Shown here one piece after another: positions 8,701 through 14,116 of a stretch of 17,880 nucleotides of DNA. The translations under genes were made by a program, and so were the position numbers. The DNA is taken from contig CANRHY010000006.1 of the NCBI GenBank assembly GCA_947630515.1, positions 1 to 17,880 on the forward strand, given 5' to 3'. Each line of letters opens with the position of its first letter. Position 1 is the stretch's first letter. Origin of the DNA: an uncultured Bacilli bacterium. Lineage in GTDB: Bacteria; Bacillota_I; Bacilli_A; RF39; UBA660. The notes beneath the pieces are model-generated. The model worked only from the letters and a program-made list of their open reading frames with translations, searched no databases and had not been told where the DNA came from.

Positions 8701-8876
8701 GTTGGGCCTGTCTTTGTGCCCACAGTTTGGCTAGGTAAACTACCACCAGAAGTATCTTCACCAGGATATCCAGCAGAATTATTGTCTTTACTTTCAGTAG
8801 CGCTTAACACAGTCATCGAACTAAATACAAATACTACTGAAAAAATAACAACCATTAATTTCTTAAATATTTTCAT
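5763..8876 (-). CDS. Large Cys-rich secreted surface protein (1037 residues)
   Basis: I do not recognise a family. Residues 1-26 are a Sec signal peptide with a likely cut after LSA (24-26). Residues 60-380 form an aromatic-rich domain with few Cys. Residues 389-543 hold 13 Cys and two imperfect 28-residue repeats (about 402-424 and 430-452: FYDKNGNE...CACQ and YYDKEGKE...CICQ), preceded by a DTDKDGIDD calcium-loop-like motif (393-401). Residues 615-660 are an Ala/Tyr-rich predicted coiled helix. Residues 740-1005 hold further Cys clusters (ECLGD, CYECDGGVCD). No C-terminal TM helix, LPXTG or repeat anchor is visible, so it is either released or held by partners. GGGAGG lies ahead of ATG 8876. 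It sits between two membrane proteins and upstream of the Tad operon, so an adhesin or tip-protein role is plausible but unproven. The many Cys suggest disulfides outside the cell. Confidence 0.75.
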   Translation of the reverse strand: MKIFKKLMVVIFSVVFVFSSMTVLSATESKDNNSAGYPGEDTSGGSLPSQTVGTKTGPTSGKQLFGSNHGVIGIKFSLVNKETLDVKALYYMMTFNDKATTVNTPGPKKGAMSTAFHQDWSYYHLYNMGNNANTKDGYPRAVCGLIKNGKYTNDCVQLPESDGFTTIDGIRVGVKYNAADIYGTPGSSLGFPNPANSKLAAWMRGEDTWLNDKHDFNGTKWYHTYEMLMNLDVCNIEEFKTDLKTDHCTSVRTLYDAIYDADKKDNIGLKNYVIIAEPIWALDYIPSKNKSGDANKWMFSTLKGLASYFVNTGMERVGATTYLDNWVNFFYTTGTHGTSLMPKALQSTRGYKGRPVQDSSFWTELADPRYGENYNIWDFDSLMKDGNTCTREDTDKDGIDDKFYDKNGNEVSTLEEWENSCACQISSDSKYYDKEGKELPDRNAWVGECICQKISEDECYIQYPDDPTECDGPEWKKVCDKGDKCEPEPITSEDQDGNPGMPNSCSKEGTEGTIKDPAMCNILANTTESYKTEYGNSYCAVYCRENIKFEFMDKETVIAGMSFTHKLTSDKFNESNLSLVTKTTRECGAEINYDGWKSDYDSSNNSVRSDYTTMINAKAAYDSADPADPDSVAAAREAYDNAVSAYNKSLDYRDTLLYQIQDCNMLTDKETTDASMKAFYNKPSSYETSAGTHSTSAELKTYNKVVEYDGEKAIKINITYDENEKFKMNFPIKVKTEYSSPEVTKTSYYESNEWEDYCGECLGDPNEGEYQTETASYYTCSNGSCSSTTLNVPSNKFVDIKVYIESITYQSQDLYTEVYSGDLYATNCTNSEGRYCLPMNPKSWPTDLARETGDYDINVTYDVPGQDRPISLGKGTFKCAYHVVNDLTNYTCDDGEPTHLCYECDGGVCDETSDNGSDFGVYFRSIDLNDIFPNNRKIGYNWNTKNAGDIIAEIEKLGDRIWTDKKPKYSITLTPSVINKIKDYNKGNGYLDYSISCNEDLSCTSSFINKKLKEFGGTVVKENVSSINDLFHYKKLR

Positions 8877-8893
8877 TTCATAACCTCCCTATC

Positions 8894-9535
8894 TTACTTA
8901 CGTTTCCTTTTTACTATAAATATTCTTACTATAAAGAATAAAGTTATTAAAACAACTGGTATTAATACAAATAAATAATATTTTTTTATAATATCCCAGA
9001 CTTTACCATTTCTATCATAAGATTTTATTTGTCCTTTAACTTTTTTAACAAATTCTTCTTCTGTCATTTTGCTAGTATCGGTATAAGGATTGCACAAATC
9101 ACTTTTATATATAGTATTACTATCTAAACACACCTCATTATCCATATATTTATTAATAACACCATCGTATTCAAATTCCTTAGAACTTAAAACCTCATCA
9201 GAAGAACATTCACTACTATAAACTTTAATATCATAATTAAATGCTTTATTAACATTTTCTAAATTGTATGTTATCCTGTCATCAACACGAATCTCATCAC
9301 CATACCTATATGTATTGGTTTCATCTGTAAGACTATTATATATAGTAACATACATACTATCACTTAACCCTCCGACTTCAGCAATAAAATTAACTTTGTC
9401 GTCTTTTATATATGGTGCTATATAATAATATATATACTCAGCATTCTCCTTATCTTCTTCACACGTTGCACTTAAATTAGTCATTCCTATAACTAATAAT
9501 AATGAAACAAAAACAAAATTAAATATTTTTTTCAT
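8894..9535 (-). CDS. Surface protein with signal peptide and C-terminal TM anchor
   Basis: I do not recognise this 213-residue protein. It has a signal peptide (about 1-23, cut near LSA), a Cys directly after it (Cys25, but the preceding residues do not make a proper lipobox), an outer domain of about 160 residues with a beta-sandwich-like pattern (NFIAEVGGLSDSMYVTIYNS) and Cys at 25, 110, 136 and 148 (two possible disulfides). A TM helix follows (about 187-208), then a basic tail KRKRK, so the N-terminal part faces outside. It is the first gene of the operon with the 1037-residue protein 17 bases downstream. It could be its membrane partner. GAGGTGA precedes ATG 9535, and a promoter lies at 9561-9589. 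Confidence 0.75.
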   Translation of the reverse strand: MKKIFNFVFVSLLLVIGMTNLSATCEEDKENAEYIYYYIAPYIKDDKVNFIAEVGGLSDSMYVTIYNSLTDETNTYRYGDEIRVDDRITYNLENVNKAFNYDIKVYSSECSSDEVLSSKEFEYDGVINKYMDNEVCLDSNTIYKSDLCNPYTDTSKMTEEEFVKKVKGQIKSYDRNGKVWDIIKKYYLFVLIPVVLITLFFIVRIFIVKRKRK

Positions 9536-9560
9536 AACTCACCTCTTCACTCTTGGAATA

Positions 9561-9589
9561 ATTATATCAAAAAAAATACAATTTGTATA
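9561..9589 (-). promoter_or_regulatory. Promoter of the surface operon with an overlapping palindrome
   Basis: A perfect TATAAT (9561-9566) lies 17 bases from a weaker -35 box TATACA (9584-9589) on the minus strand. A 13-base palindrome, ATACAATTTGTAT (9576-9588), covers the -35 box. A weak -35 under a palindrome is the usual layout of a regulated promoter, though no regulator is identified. Confidence 0.55.
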
Positions 9590-9646
9590 GTTTTAATAAA
9601 GATAATTTTTAAAAGTCAATTACATATTTTTAATTTTACATACTAC

Positions 9647-9668
9647 TTTACGTAAAAATCACGTAAAA
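9647..9668. promoter_or_regulatory. Possible operator: TTTACGTAAA palindrome plus a repeated half-site
   Basis: TTTACGTAAA (9647-9656) is a perfect palindrome. The octamer ACGTAAAA occurs at 9650-9657 and again at 9661-9668, 11 bases apart, about one helical turn. It lies in the divergent gap between the surface operon and the toxin-like gene. No clear promoter for the toxin-like gene was found nearby, so assignment to that gene is inference. Confidence 0.35.
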
Positions 9669-9741
9669 TTTAAGTTTTTTTTAACAGAAAAAAAGCGTTT
9701 AGGGGTATTTTTTTCGTATTAGTATATAGGAGGGATAAAAA

Positions 9742-10251
9742 ATGATAGAAAATAAAGAAAAATACGTAGACATAACTATTGAGTACAAATGTATTAAAAG
9801 AGCAGCATTTTCAAGAATTACTGACCTAAATTATTTTATAGACAAAAATATTAACTTATACATAAAAAAAGGAAAAGAAGTTATTATAAAATATGATGAT
9901 ATAGAAGAAAATATAGCCAGATGGTTAAGTATTATACTTAATACTACTGTTTACATGGTTCCAAGAGTAAATAAACCAGAAAATATACATACACCTGACT
10001 ACTATTTTAAAGGGGAATACTGGGATTTAAAAAGAGTATTAGGTACTAGCAAAAGAAACATTGATGCAAAAATTAAATATTTAAAAAATCAAAGTACTAA
10101 TTTTATAATAGATAATTCAAAATTACTTTTAACAAACGAAGAAGTTATTAGACAAATCATAAAAGTATTTAAAGATGAAAAAAGAACATGGGTCAATAAA
10201 ATAATGCTAATAGAAAATTATAAAATAATTGTAGTTTTTAAAAGAAAATAA
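9742..10251 (+). CDS. Orphan CdiA_C-type nuclease (tRNase-like toxin domain)
   Basis: The protein is 169 residues. Its second half matches what I recall of the CdiA C-terminal tRNase family: VYMVPRVNKPENIHTPDYYF (70-89), then the GEYWDLK core (91-97, a D...x-D-x-K version of the PD-(D/E)xK pattern with D86, D95 and K97), QSTNFIID (117-124), the helix TNEEVIRQI and an RTWVNKIMLI strand (148-157). In contact-dependent inhibition this domain cleaves tRNA. Phage and integrative elements of Gram-positives also carry it at the end of larger proteins or alone. Here there is no signal peptide, no delivery domain and no neighbouring immunity gene. AGGAGGG (9728-9734) supports ATG 9742. It is the only plus-strand gene in this section and lies next to two small RNA genes that point towards its 3' end. 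It may be a toxin, a relic or a domesticated nuclease. Activity is inferred. Confidence 0.7.
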   Translation: MIENKEKYVDITIEYKCIKRAAFSRITDLNYFIDKNINLYIKKGKEVIIKYDDIEENIARWLSIILNTTVYMVPRVNKPENIHTPDYYFKGEYWDLKRVLGTSKRNIDAKIKYLKNQSTNFIIDNSKLLLTNEEVIRQIIKVFKDEKRTWVNKIMLIENYKIIVVFKRK

Positions 10252-10317
10252 AAGGAGCCGTCCGCAGCACATTAGAATTTCTTCTAATACACGCGCCGCG
10301 AAGGGTTCCCTTTATGT
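10245..10317 (-). ncRNA. Small hairpin RNA, copy 1
   Basis: This is a predicted transcript of about 73 nt starting near 10317, six bases after its own TATTAT box. The 5' arm (10295-10313) pairs with the 3' arm (10250-10268) over 19 positions, with one shared C-C and one A-C mismatch. The upper hairpin is ATTAGAA/TTCTAAT around GAAA, and the 3' end is a U-rich run. G-U pairs in the stem become A-C clashes on the plus strand, which supports minus-strand transcription. Its 3' end overlaps the stop of the toxin-like gene, which faces it. It matches copy 2 closely in the lower stem and differs in the tip. I know of no RNA family that fits with certainty. Confidence 0.7.
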
Positions 10318-10322
10318 ACTTA

Positions 10323-10351
10323 ATAATACCACTTTAGTTTATATGTGTCAA
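10323..10351 (-). promoter_or_regulatory. Promoter of hairpin RNA copy 1
   Basis: Consensus TTGACA (10346-10351), a 17-base spacer and TATTAT (10323-10328) lie on the minus strand. The spacer shares ATAAACTAAAGTG with copy 2. Confidence 0.85.
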
Positions 10352-10375
10352 CAAATTTAAAGCAATTTTAAAAAT

Positions 10376-10452
10376 AAAATAAAAGGAACCGTTCGCAGCC
10401 CTATTAGGGAAAATTCCTAATTTAATTGCGCCACGAAGGGTTCCCTTTATGT
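10376..10452 (-). ncRNA. Small hairpin RNA, copy 2
   Basis: This is a predicted transcript of about 77 nt starting near 10452. The same 19-position lower stem as copy 1 forms with a single C-C mismatch. Relative to copy 1, a U-A pair replaces a U-G and a U-G replaces a C-G, so pairing is kept while bases change. The upper hairpin ATTAGG/CCTAAT has a 7-base loop and differs in sequence from copy 1 but keeps its place. The 3' end is U-rich (UUUUAUUUUAUUUU). It lies directly downstream of rnhB and shares strand with it, but has its own promoter. Confidence 0.7.
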
Positions 10453-10457
10453 ACTTA

Positions 10458-10486
10458 ATAATATCACTTTAGTTTATGCTTGTCAA
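10458..10486 (-). promoter_or_regulatory. Promoter of hairpin RNA copy 2
   Basis: TTGACA (10481-10486), a 17-base spacer and TATTAT (10458-10463) lie on the minus strand. The -35 box abuts the rnhB stop codon (10487-10489), so the promoter fills the intergenic edge exactly. Confidence 0.85.
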
Positions 10487-11086
10487 TCAATTCTTTACTA
10501 ATTCACTCACTGGACTAAATGTTTTTCTATGTTTTGGTGATGGTCCATATTTATAAAGTGCTTCTATATGTTTTTTTGTTCCATAACCTTTATTATTTTT
10601 TAAATCATATTCTGGATATATTTTATCTAATTCATATATTAAGTGGTCTCTTGTTACTTTAGCTATAATAGAAGCTGCTGCTATACTTTCTGATAACGCA
10701 TCTCCTTTTATTATTGAAGTAGATGGAATACTTATATCTAATTTAACAGCGTCTATTAATACATGTTCAGGTTTTACACTTAAGTTATTTATTGCTTCTT
10801 TCATAGCAAGTTTAGTTGCTTCATATATATTTACTTCGTCTATTACCTTTTCATCTTTTATACCTATCCCTATACTAATAGCATTTTCTTCTATTATTTT
10901 ATACATTTCTTCTCTTTTTTTCTCAGTAAGTTTTTTTGAGTCTTTAATTCCCTCATTATAAAAATCTTTTGGAAGTATTACAGCAGCGCATACCACTGGG
11001 CCAAATAAAGGTCCTCTTCCTACTTCATCAACTCCTGCGATTAAAGTTATTCCTTTTTCATATAACTCTTTTTCATATTCTAACAT
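10487..11086 (-). CDS. rnhB: Ribonuclease HII
   Basis: RNase HII cuts the RNA strand of RNA-DNA hybrids and removes single ribonucleotides left in DNA. The catalytic DEDD set is visible: Asp20 and Glu21 in VDEVGRGP (19-26), Asp112 in VLIDA and Asp129 in KGDALSESIAAASIIAKVTR. The C-terminal GYGT...H and YGPSPKHRKTF motifs (168-190) are also typical. At 199 residues it is a full-length standard enzyme. Its ATG 11086 lies 2 bases after the dxs stop, with a GAGGAAG ribosome site inside the dxs end, so it is co-transcribed from the dxs promoter. No terminator is seen between its stop and the first small RNA promoter. Confidence 0.97.
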   Translation of the reverse strand: MLEYEKELYEKGITLIAGVDEVGRGPLFGPVVCAAVILPKDFYNEGIKDSKKLTEKKREEMYKIIEENAISIGIGIKDEKVIDEVNIYEATKLAMKEAINNLSVKPEHVLIDAVKLDISIPSTSIIKGDALSESIAAASIIAKVTRDHLIYELDKIYPEYDLKNNKGYGTKKHIEALYKYGPSPKHRKTFSPVSELVKN

Positions 11087-11088
11087 AT

Positions 11089-12939
11089 TTACTTCCTCTT
11101 TATTTCTTCCTTTATTTTATTATATATAGATAATGAATCTAACTCAAGACTTTTTAAAATTTCTTTTCTTTTACCCTGTAATAAAAATTTATCCTCTATC
11201 GCGTATATTATTCCGTTCATGTTATATTGTGTATTTAAATAACTACCTAAACCACCTATTTTCATGGTTTCTTCATATATAAACACTTTTTTATTTTTCT
11301 TCTTAATCTTATCTAAATACTTGGTATCTACTGGTTTTAAAAATCTTGCATTTACAAGTTCTACACTTATATTTTCTTCTTTTAATTTATTTACTACTGG
11401 TAATATTTCTTCTACAAAATCCCCATATGTTATAAGTGTTGCTTGAGAGCCATCTGTTACTTGTTCCCATGAACCTACTTCTATTAATTTTGGTTTTTCT
11501 TTTACATAATCTATTTTCTTTTTAGAGTATCTTATAAAAAATGGAGAACTTTCATTCATTGCGGTTTTTAACAAATCTGTAGCTTCTACACTATTTCTTG
11601 GAGCAGATATTATTATATTAGGAATTGGTAGTAAAAATGTTACATCGAATACCCCTTGGTGGGTTTCTCCGTCTTCTCCAACTATACCACACCTATCTAC
11701 ACCTATAATTACATGAGAAGACATTCTTGCTATATCATGAACTATTTCGTCGTACCCTCTTTGCATAAAACTTGAATATATTGACACAAATGGAATAATT
11801 CCGTCTAGTCCTAAAGAACTTGCAAGAACTAAAGCATGTTCTTCTGCCATACCTACATCTATAAAGTTATTTTTATATAAAGTTTGTATTTTTGTAAGCT
11901 TGCTTCCCACACTCATAGCGGGTGTTATTACAACTAAATTTTTAGTCATTAATCTAATTAACGAATCACTTATTACTTCACTCCAAGAAGTTTTACCGTC
12001 ATCTTTTTTTAGAGATTTTCCTGTAACTTTATCAAAAGGACCTACTCCATGCCATAAACCTAAAGTGTCATTTTCTGCATATTTATATCCCTTTCCCTTT
12101 TCAGTAATTACATGTATTATAACAGGCTCTTTTTGTTTTTTTGCAAGTGTTAAATAAGTTTCAAGTTCGTTTAAATCATGTCCATTAATTGGCCCGTAAT
12201 AATGAAGTCCAAAATCTTCAAATATTGAACCATTTTTTATATATATCTTTTTAATACCACCTTTTATAATTTTAATTATATTGTATATTAATTTTCCTAA
12301 TACTGGTATTTTATTTAATACCTTTTTTGTTTTATCTTTTGCATCTATATAATTTTTTTTACTTCTTATTTTATCTAAATGATTATGTATTGCGCCTACA
12401 TTTTTTGATATACTCATATTGTTATCATTTAGTATTATAATCATTTTTCTTTTTTCTTCACCTATTTGATTTAATGCTTCATAACATAACCCATTTCCAA
12501 TAGACCCATCTCCTATAACAGCTACTATATTATAGTTTTCTTTCTTTAAATCACGTGAAACAGCAAAACCTAAAGCCGCGCTTAAGCTAGTTGAAGAGTG
12601 ACCTCCCTCATACACATCGTATTTACTTTCACTTCTTTTTTGAAAACCAGATAAACCATTAAAGCATCTTAATTTATCAAAGTCCCTTGCTCGTCCAGTT
12701 AAGATTTTATGAGTATAACATTGGTGAGATACGTCAAATATTATCTTATCTTTAGGTGCATCAAATACTTTATGTAACATAAGAGTTAACTCTACAACAC
12801 CTAAATTACTGGATAAATGTCCTCCTGTTTTTGATACTTTATCTATTAAAAACTCTCTTATTTCTTTTGCTAGAGCCTCTATTTCTTCATTAGTCATTTT
12901 TTTTAAAAATTTTGGATCTTTTATTTCTTCTAATTTCAT
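11089..12939 (-). CDS. dxs: 1-deoxy-D-xylulose-5-phosphate synthase
   Basis: DXS joins pyruvate and glyceraldehyde 3-phosphate with thiamine diphosphate, the first step of the MEP isoprenoid pathway. Visible parts, numbered from the ATG at 12939: GGHLSSNLGVVELT (39-52), EGGHSSTSLSAALG (111-124), the ThDP/Mg motif GDGSIGNG...NDNN (143 on), the Glu of GMAEEHA (363-369), DRCGIVGEDGETHQGVFD (415-432) and the transketolase C-terminal domain. It is 616 residues, normal for the family. I chose ATG 12939 over the in-frame GTG at 12951: the promoter puts the transcript start near 12955, leaving only 4 bases before GTG, while GGGTGGG lies at a suitable distance before the ATG. It is the first gene of a dxs-rnhB operon, divergent from the small-gene operon. 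Confidence 0.96.
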   Translation of the reverse strand: MKLEEIKDPKFLKKMTNEEIEALAKEIREFLIDKVSKTGGHLSSNLGVVELTLMLHKVFDAPKDKIIFDVSHQCYTHKILTGRARDFDKLRCFNGLSGFQKRSESKYDVYEGGHSSTSLSAALGFAVSRDLKKENYNIVAVIGDGSIGNGLCYEALNQIGEEKRKMIIILNDNNMSISKNVGAIHNHLDKIRSKKNYIDAKDKTKKVLNKIPVLGKLIYNIIKIIKGGIKKIYIKNGSIFEDFGLHYYGPINGHDLNELETYLTLAKKQKEPVIIHVITEKGKGYKYAENDTLGLWHGVGPFDKVTGKSLKKDDGKTSWSEVISDSLIRLMTKNLVVITPAMSVGSKLTKIQTLYKNNFIDVGMAEEHALVLASSLGLDGIIPFVSIYSSFMQRGYDEIVHDIARMSSHVIIGVDRCGIVGEDGETHQGVFDVTFLLPIPNIIISAPRNSVEATDLLKTAMNESSPFFIRYSKKKIDYVKEKPKLIEVGSWEQVTDGSQATLITYGDFVEEILPVVNKLKEENISVELVNARFLKPVDTKYLDKIKKKNKKVFIYEETMKIGGLGSYLNTQYNMNGIIYAIEDKFLLQGKRKEILKSLELDSLSIYNKIKEEIKRK

Positions 12940-12961
12940 ATAAATACCCACCCATAAGAAA

Positions 12962-12990
12962 ATTATAGTTTATTTTTTACATTTAGTCAA
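12962..12990 (-). promoter_or_regulatory. Promoter of dxs-rnhB
   Basis: TTGACT (12985-12990), a 17-base spacer and TATAAT (12962-12967) lie on the minus strand. The predicted start near 12955 gives a leader of only about 16 bases and decides the dxs start codon. It stands back to back with the plus-strand promoter, the two -35 boxes 7 bases apart. Confidence 0.85.
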
Positions 12991-12997
12991 ATATAGT

Positions 12998-13026
12998 TTG
13001 CTTATTAAATACTTGTATGATATAAT
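12998..13026 (+). promoter_or_regulatory. Promoter of the three-small-gene operon
   Basis: TTGCTT (12998-13003), a 17-base spacer and a perfect TATAAT (13021-13026) precede ATG 13051. The predicted start is near 13033. Confidence 0.65.
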
Positions 13027-13050
13027 ACACGTCTGTGAGGCGAAAAATAT

Positions 13051-13470
13051 ATGAGTGATAATTTAAAACCTAGTATTACATTCAAGTTATATGAAGATTT
13101 TTTAAGTAAAGGAATAGAAGTAAGTTTAGATAGTATTTTAAATAATGAATACGATTTTTATAATATTGCGCTTGTTAAAATTACAGAAAATACTTATATA
13201 GTTGATTATAATGCTAATGTTAAAAAAAGTGAAATAAGTTATCTAATTTTTAATAGTGACAAATTAAAAAATAGTCAAAATGGACGTGCAATGTATGAAG
13301 AAGAAATGTCTTTATATCCATCTATTAAAGAAGAAGAAAAACTCTCTACTATAAAATCTAGTAAAGAATTATCTTTAATAATGTATAATATTGCTAAAAA
13401 GTATAACGATATATATGATTTATTAAAAGAATATGAGGGTAAAAAATTAGTTAAAAAGGAAGGAAGATAA
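13051..13470 (+). CDS. Unrecognised small soluble protein (139 residues)
   Basis: I do not recognise a family. The protein has no signal peptide or TM helix. It opens with a beta-like stretch (ITFKLYEDF, IEVSLDSIL, then DFYNIALVKITENTYIVDYN) and ends in an acidic/lysine-rich helical part with IAKKYNDIYDLLKEY (about 113-127). A weak GAGG site (13036-13039) precedes ATG 13051. It is the first of three tightly packed plus-strand genes, and the second starts 2 bases after its stop. The KYNDIY motif near its end resembles KYNNIY in the broken second gene, so these may be distant paralogues. Codon use and AT content match the neighbours. Function is unknown. Confidence 0.65.
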   Translation: MSDNLKPSITFKLYEDFLSKGIEVSLDSILNNEYDFYNIALVKITENTYIVDYNANVKKSEISYLIFNSDKLKNSQNGRAMYEEEMSLYPSIKEEEKLSTIKSSKELSLIMYNIAKKYNDIYDLLKEYEGKKLVKKEGR

Positions 13471-13472
13471 AT

Positions 13473-13732
13473 ATGGAAAATAATGAATATGAAATTAGTG
13501 TTACCTACACAAAAGTTAAGGAAGGAAAAAAATATACTACAGTAGATTCTAACTCTTCAGATATTTGTAGTGCGACTATTACTGAAAAGTTATATATTTA
13601 GGTAAAGACTTCTATAATTATATAACTGAGGCTGACATTTTTGCTAAAACTGAAGAAGAGTTTTTTGAATATATAGAAGAAGTTACTAGAAAATATAATA
13701 ATATCTATAATAATACTTTGAGGTTAAAATAA
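13473..13732 (+). pseudogene. Frameshifted small gene (about 86 residues if restored)
   Basis: ATG 13473 (GGAAGGA ribosome site just upstream) opens a frame of 42 codons that stops at TAG 13599-13601. The other reading frame continues from the same point with a convincing protein (LGKDFYNYITEADIFAKTEE, then EFFEYIEEVTRKYNNIYNN) to TAA 13730-13732, which overlaps the next ATG as TAATG. One extra T in the run ATTTAGG would join both halves into a single 86-residue protein. The tight spacing on both sides indicates one original gene. It is either a one-base deletion, an assembly error in a T-run or, less likely, a recoding site; no classical slippery heptamer is seen. KYNNIY near the end resembles the upstream gene's KYNDIY. 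Confidence 0.7.
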
Positions 13733-14100
13733 TGGAGATATTTATAGAGTACGCGACTATAAATTATCTTAATAAAAATAAAGGAAATGCTTTTTATAAA
13801 GGAAGTTTTGATTATATTCCTAATGATACAATTGCTGCAAAAATAATAGAAAAAATACCATATATAGATGCTCATGGTGTTGTTAGATATATATTTAAAA
13901 GTTTCTTAATTTACACTACTAATCCTATATATAGTACTAGCGAAATTTCTAAAAAGTATCCTAGTCTATTTCATATATTTGACCCTAATATTGAAATTCT
14001 TGTAAGTAATTCTATTAATCAAACTAAAGAAATTATAGGTAAAATTAAAGATACTTATGAAAATTTAAATAACAGTAACACAAAAAAATTAACAGATTAA
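13732..14100 (+). CDS. Unrecognised small soluble protein (122 residues)
   Basis: I do not recognise a family. No signal or TM helix is present. It opens MEIFIEYATINYL, has a central HGVVRYIFKSFLIYTTNPIY stretch and ends with a helix, EIIGKIKDTYENLNNS, whose form resembles the helical ends of the two genes before it. Its ATG overlaps the stop of the frameshifted gene (TAATG) and GAGG lies at 13720-13723, so translation is probably coupled. It ends against the smc gene on the other strand with a shared terminator. Function is unknown. Confidence 0.65.
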   Translation: MEIFIEYATINYLNKNKGNAFYKGSFDYIPNDTIAAKIIEKIPYIDAHGVVRYIFKSFLIYTTNPIYSTSEISKKYPSLFHIFDPNIEILVSNSINQTKEIIGKIKDTYENLNNSNTKKLTD

Positions 14101-14116
14101 TTCCTGTTAATTTTTT
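14083..14116. terminator. Bidirectional terminator between the small-gene operon and smc
   Basis: A 13-bp perfect stem (14083-14095 with 14104-14116) and an 8-base loop, with T-runs on both strands. It contains the smc stop codon and overlaps the end of the 122-residue gene. It serves both converging operons. Confidence 0.88.

Noticed and set aside
10250..10313. Plus-strand terminator for the toxin-like gene
   Set aside because: The hairpin is there, but several stem pairs are G-U only on the minus strand, the U-run is on the minus side, and a consensus promoter drives it from the other direction. It may still slow plus-strand transcription.
10245..10486. CRISPR-like repeat pair
   Set aside because: There are only two units, with internal symmetry, promoters in each unit and no spacers or cas genes.
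10245..10486. Classical type III toxin-antitoxin RNA repeats
   Set aside because: Those are short tandem repeats upstream of and co-transcribed with a ToxN-like toxin. Here the RNAs are separate promoter-driven hairpins on the opposite strand.
12940..12951. GTG 12951 as the dxs start
   Set aside because: It would lie only about 4 bases after the predicted transcript start and has no ribosome site. ATG 12939 fits better.
13590..13605. Programmed -1 frameshift site
   Set aside because: No X XXY YYZ slippery heptamer and no downstream pseudoknot were seen. A one-base loss in a short T-run is simpler.
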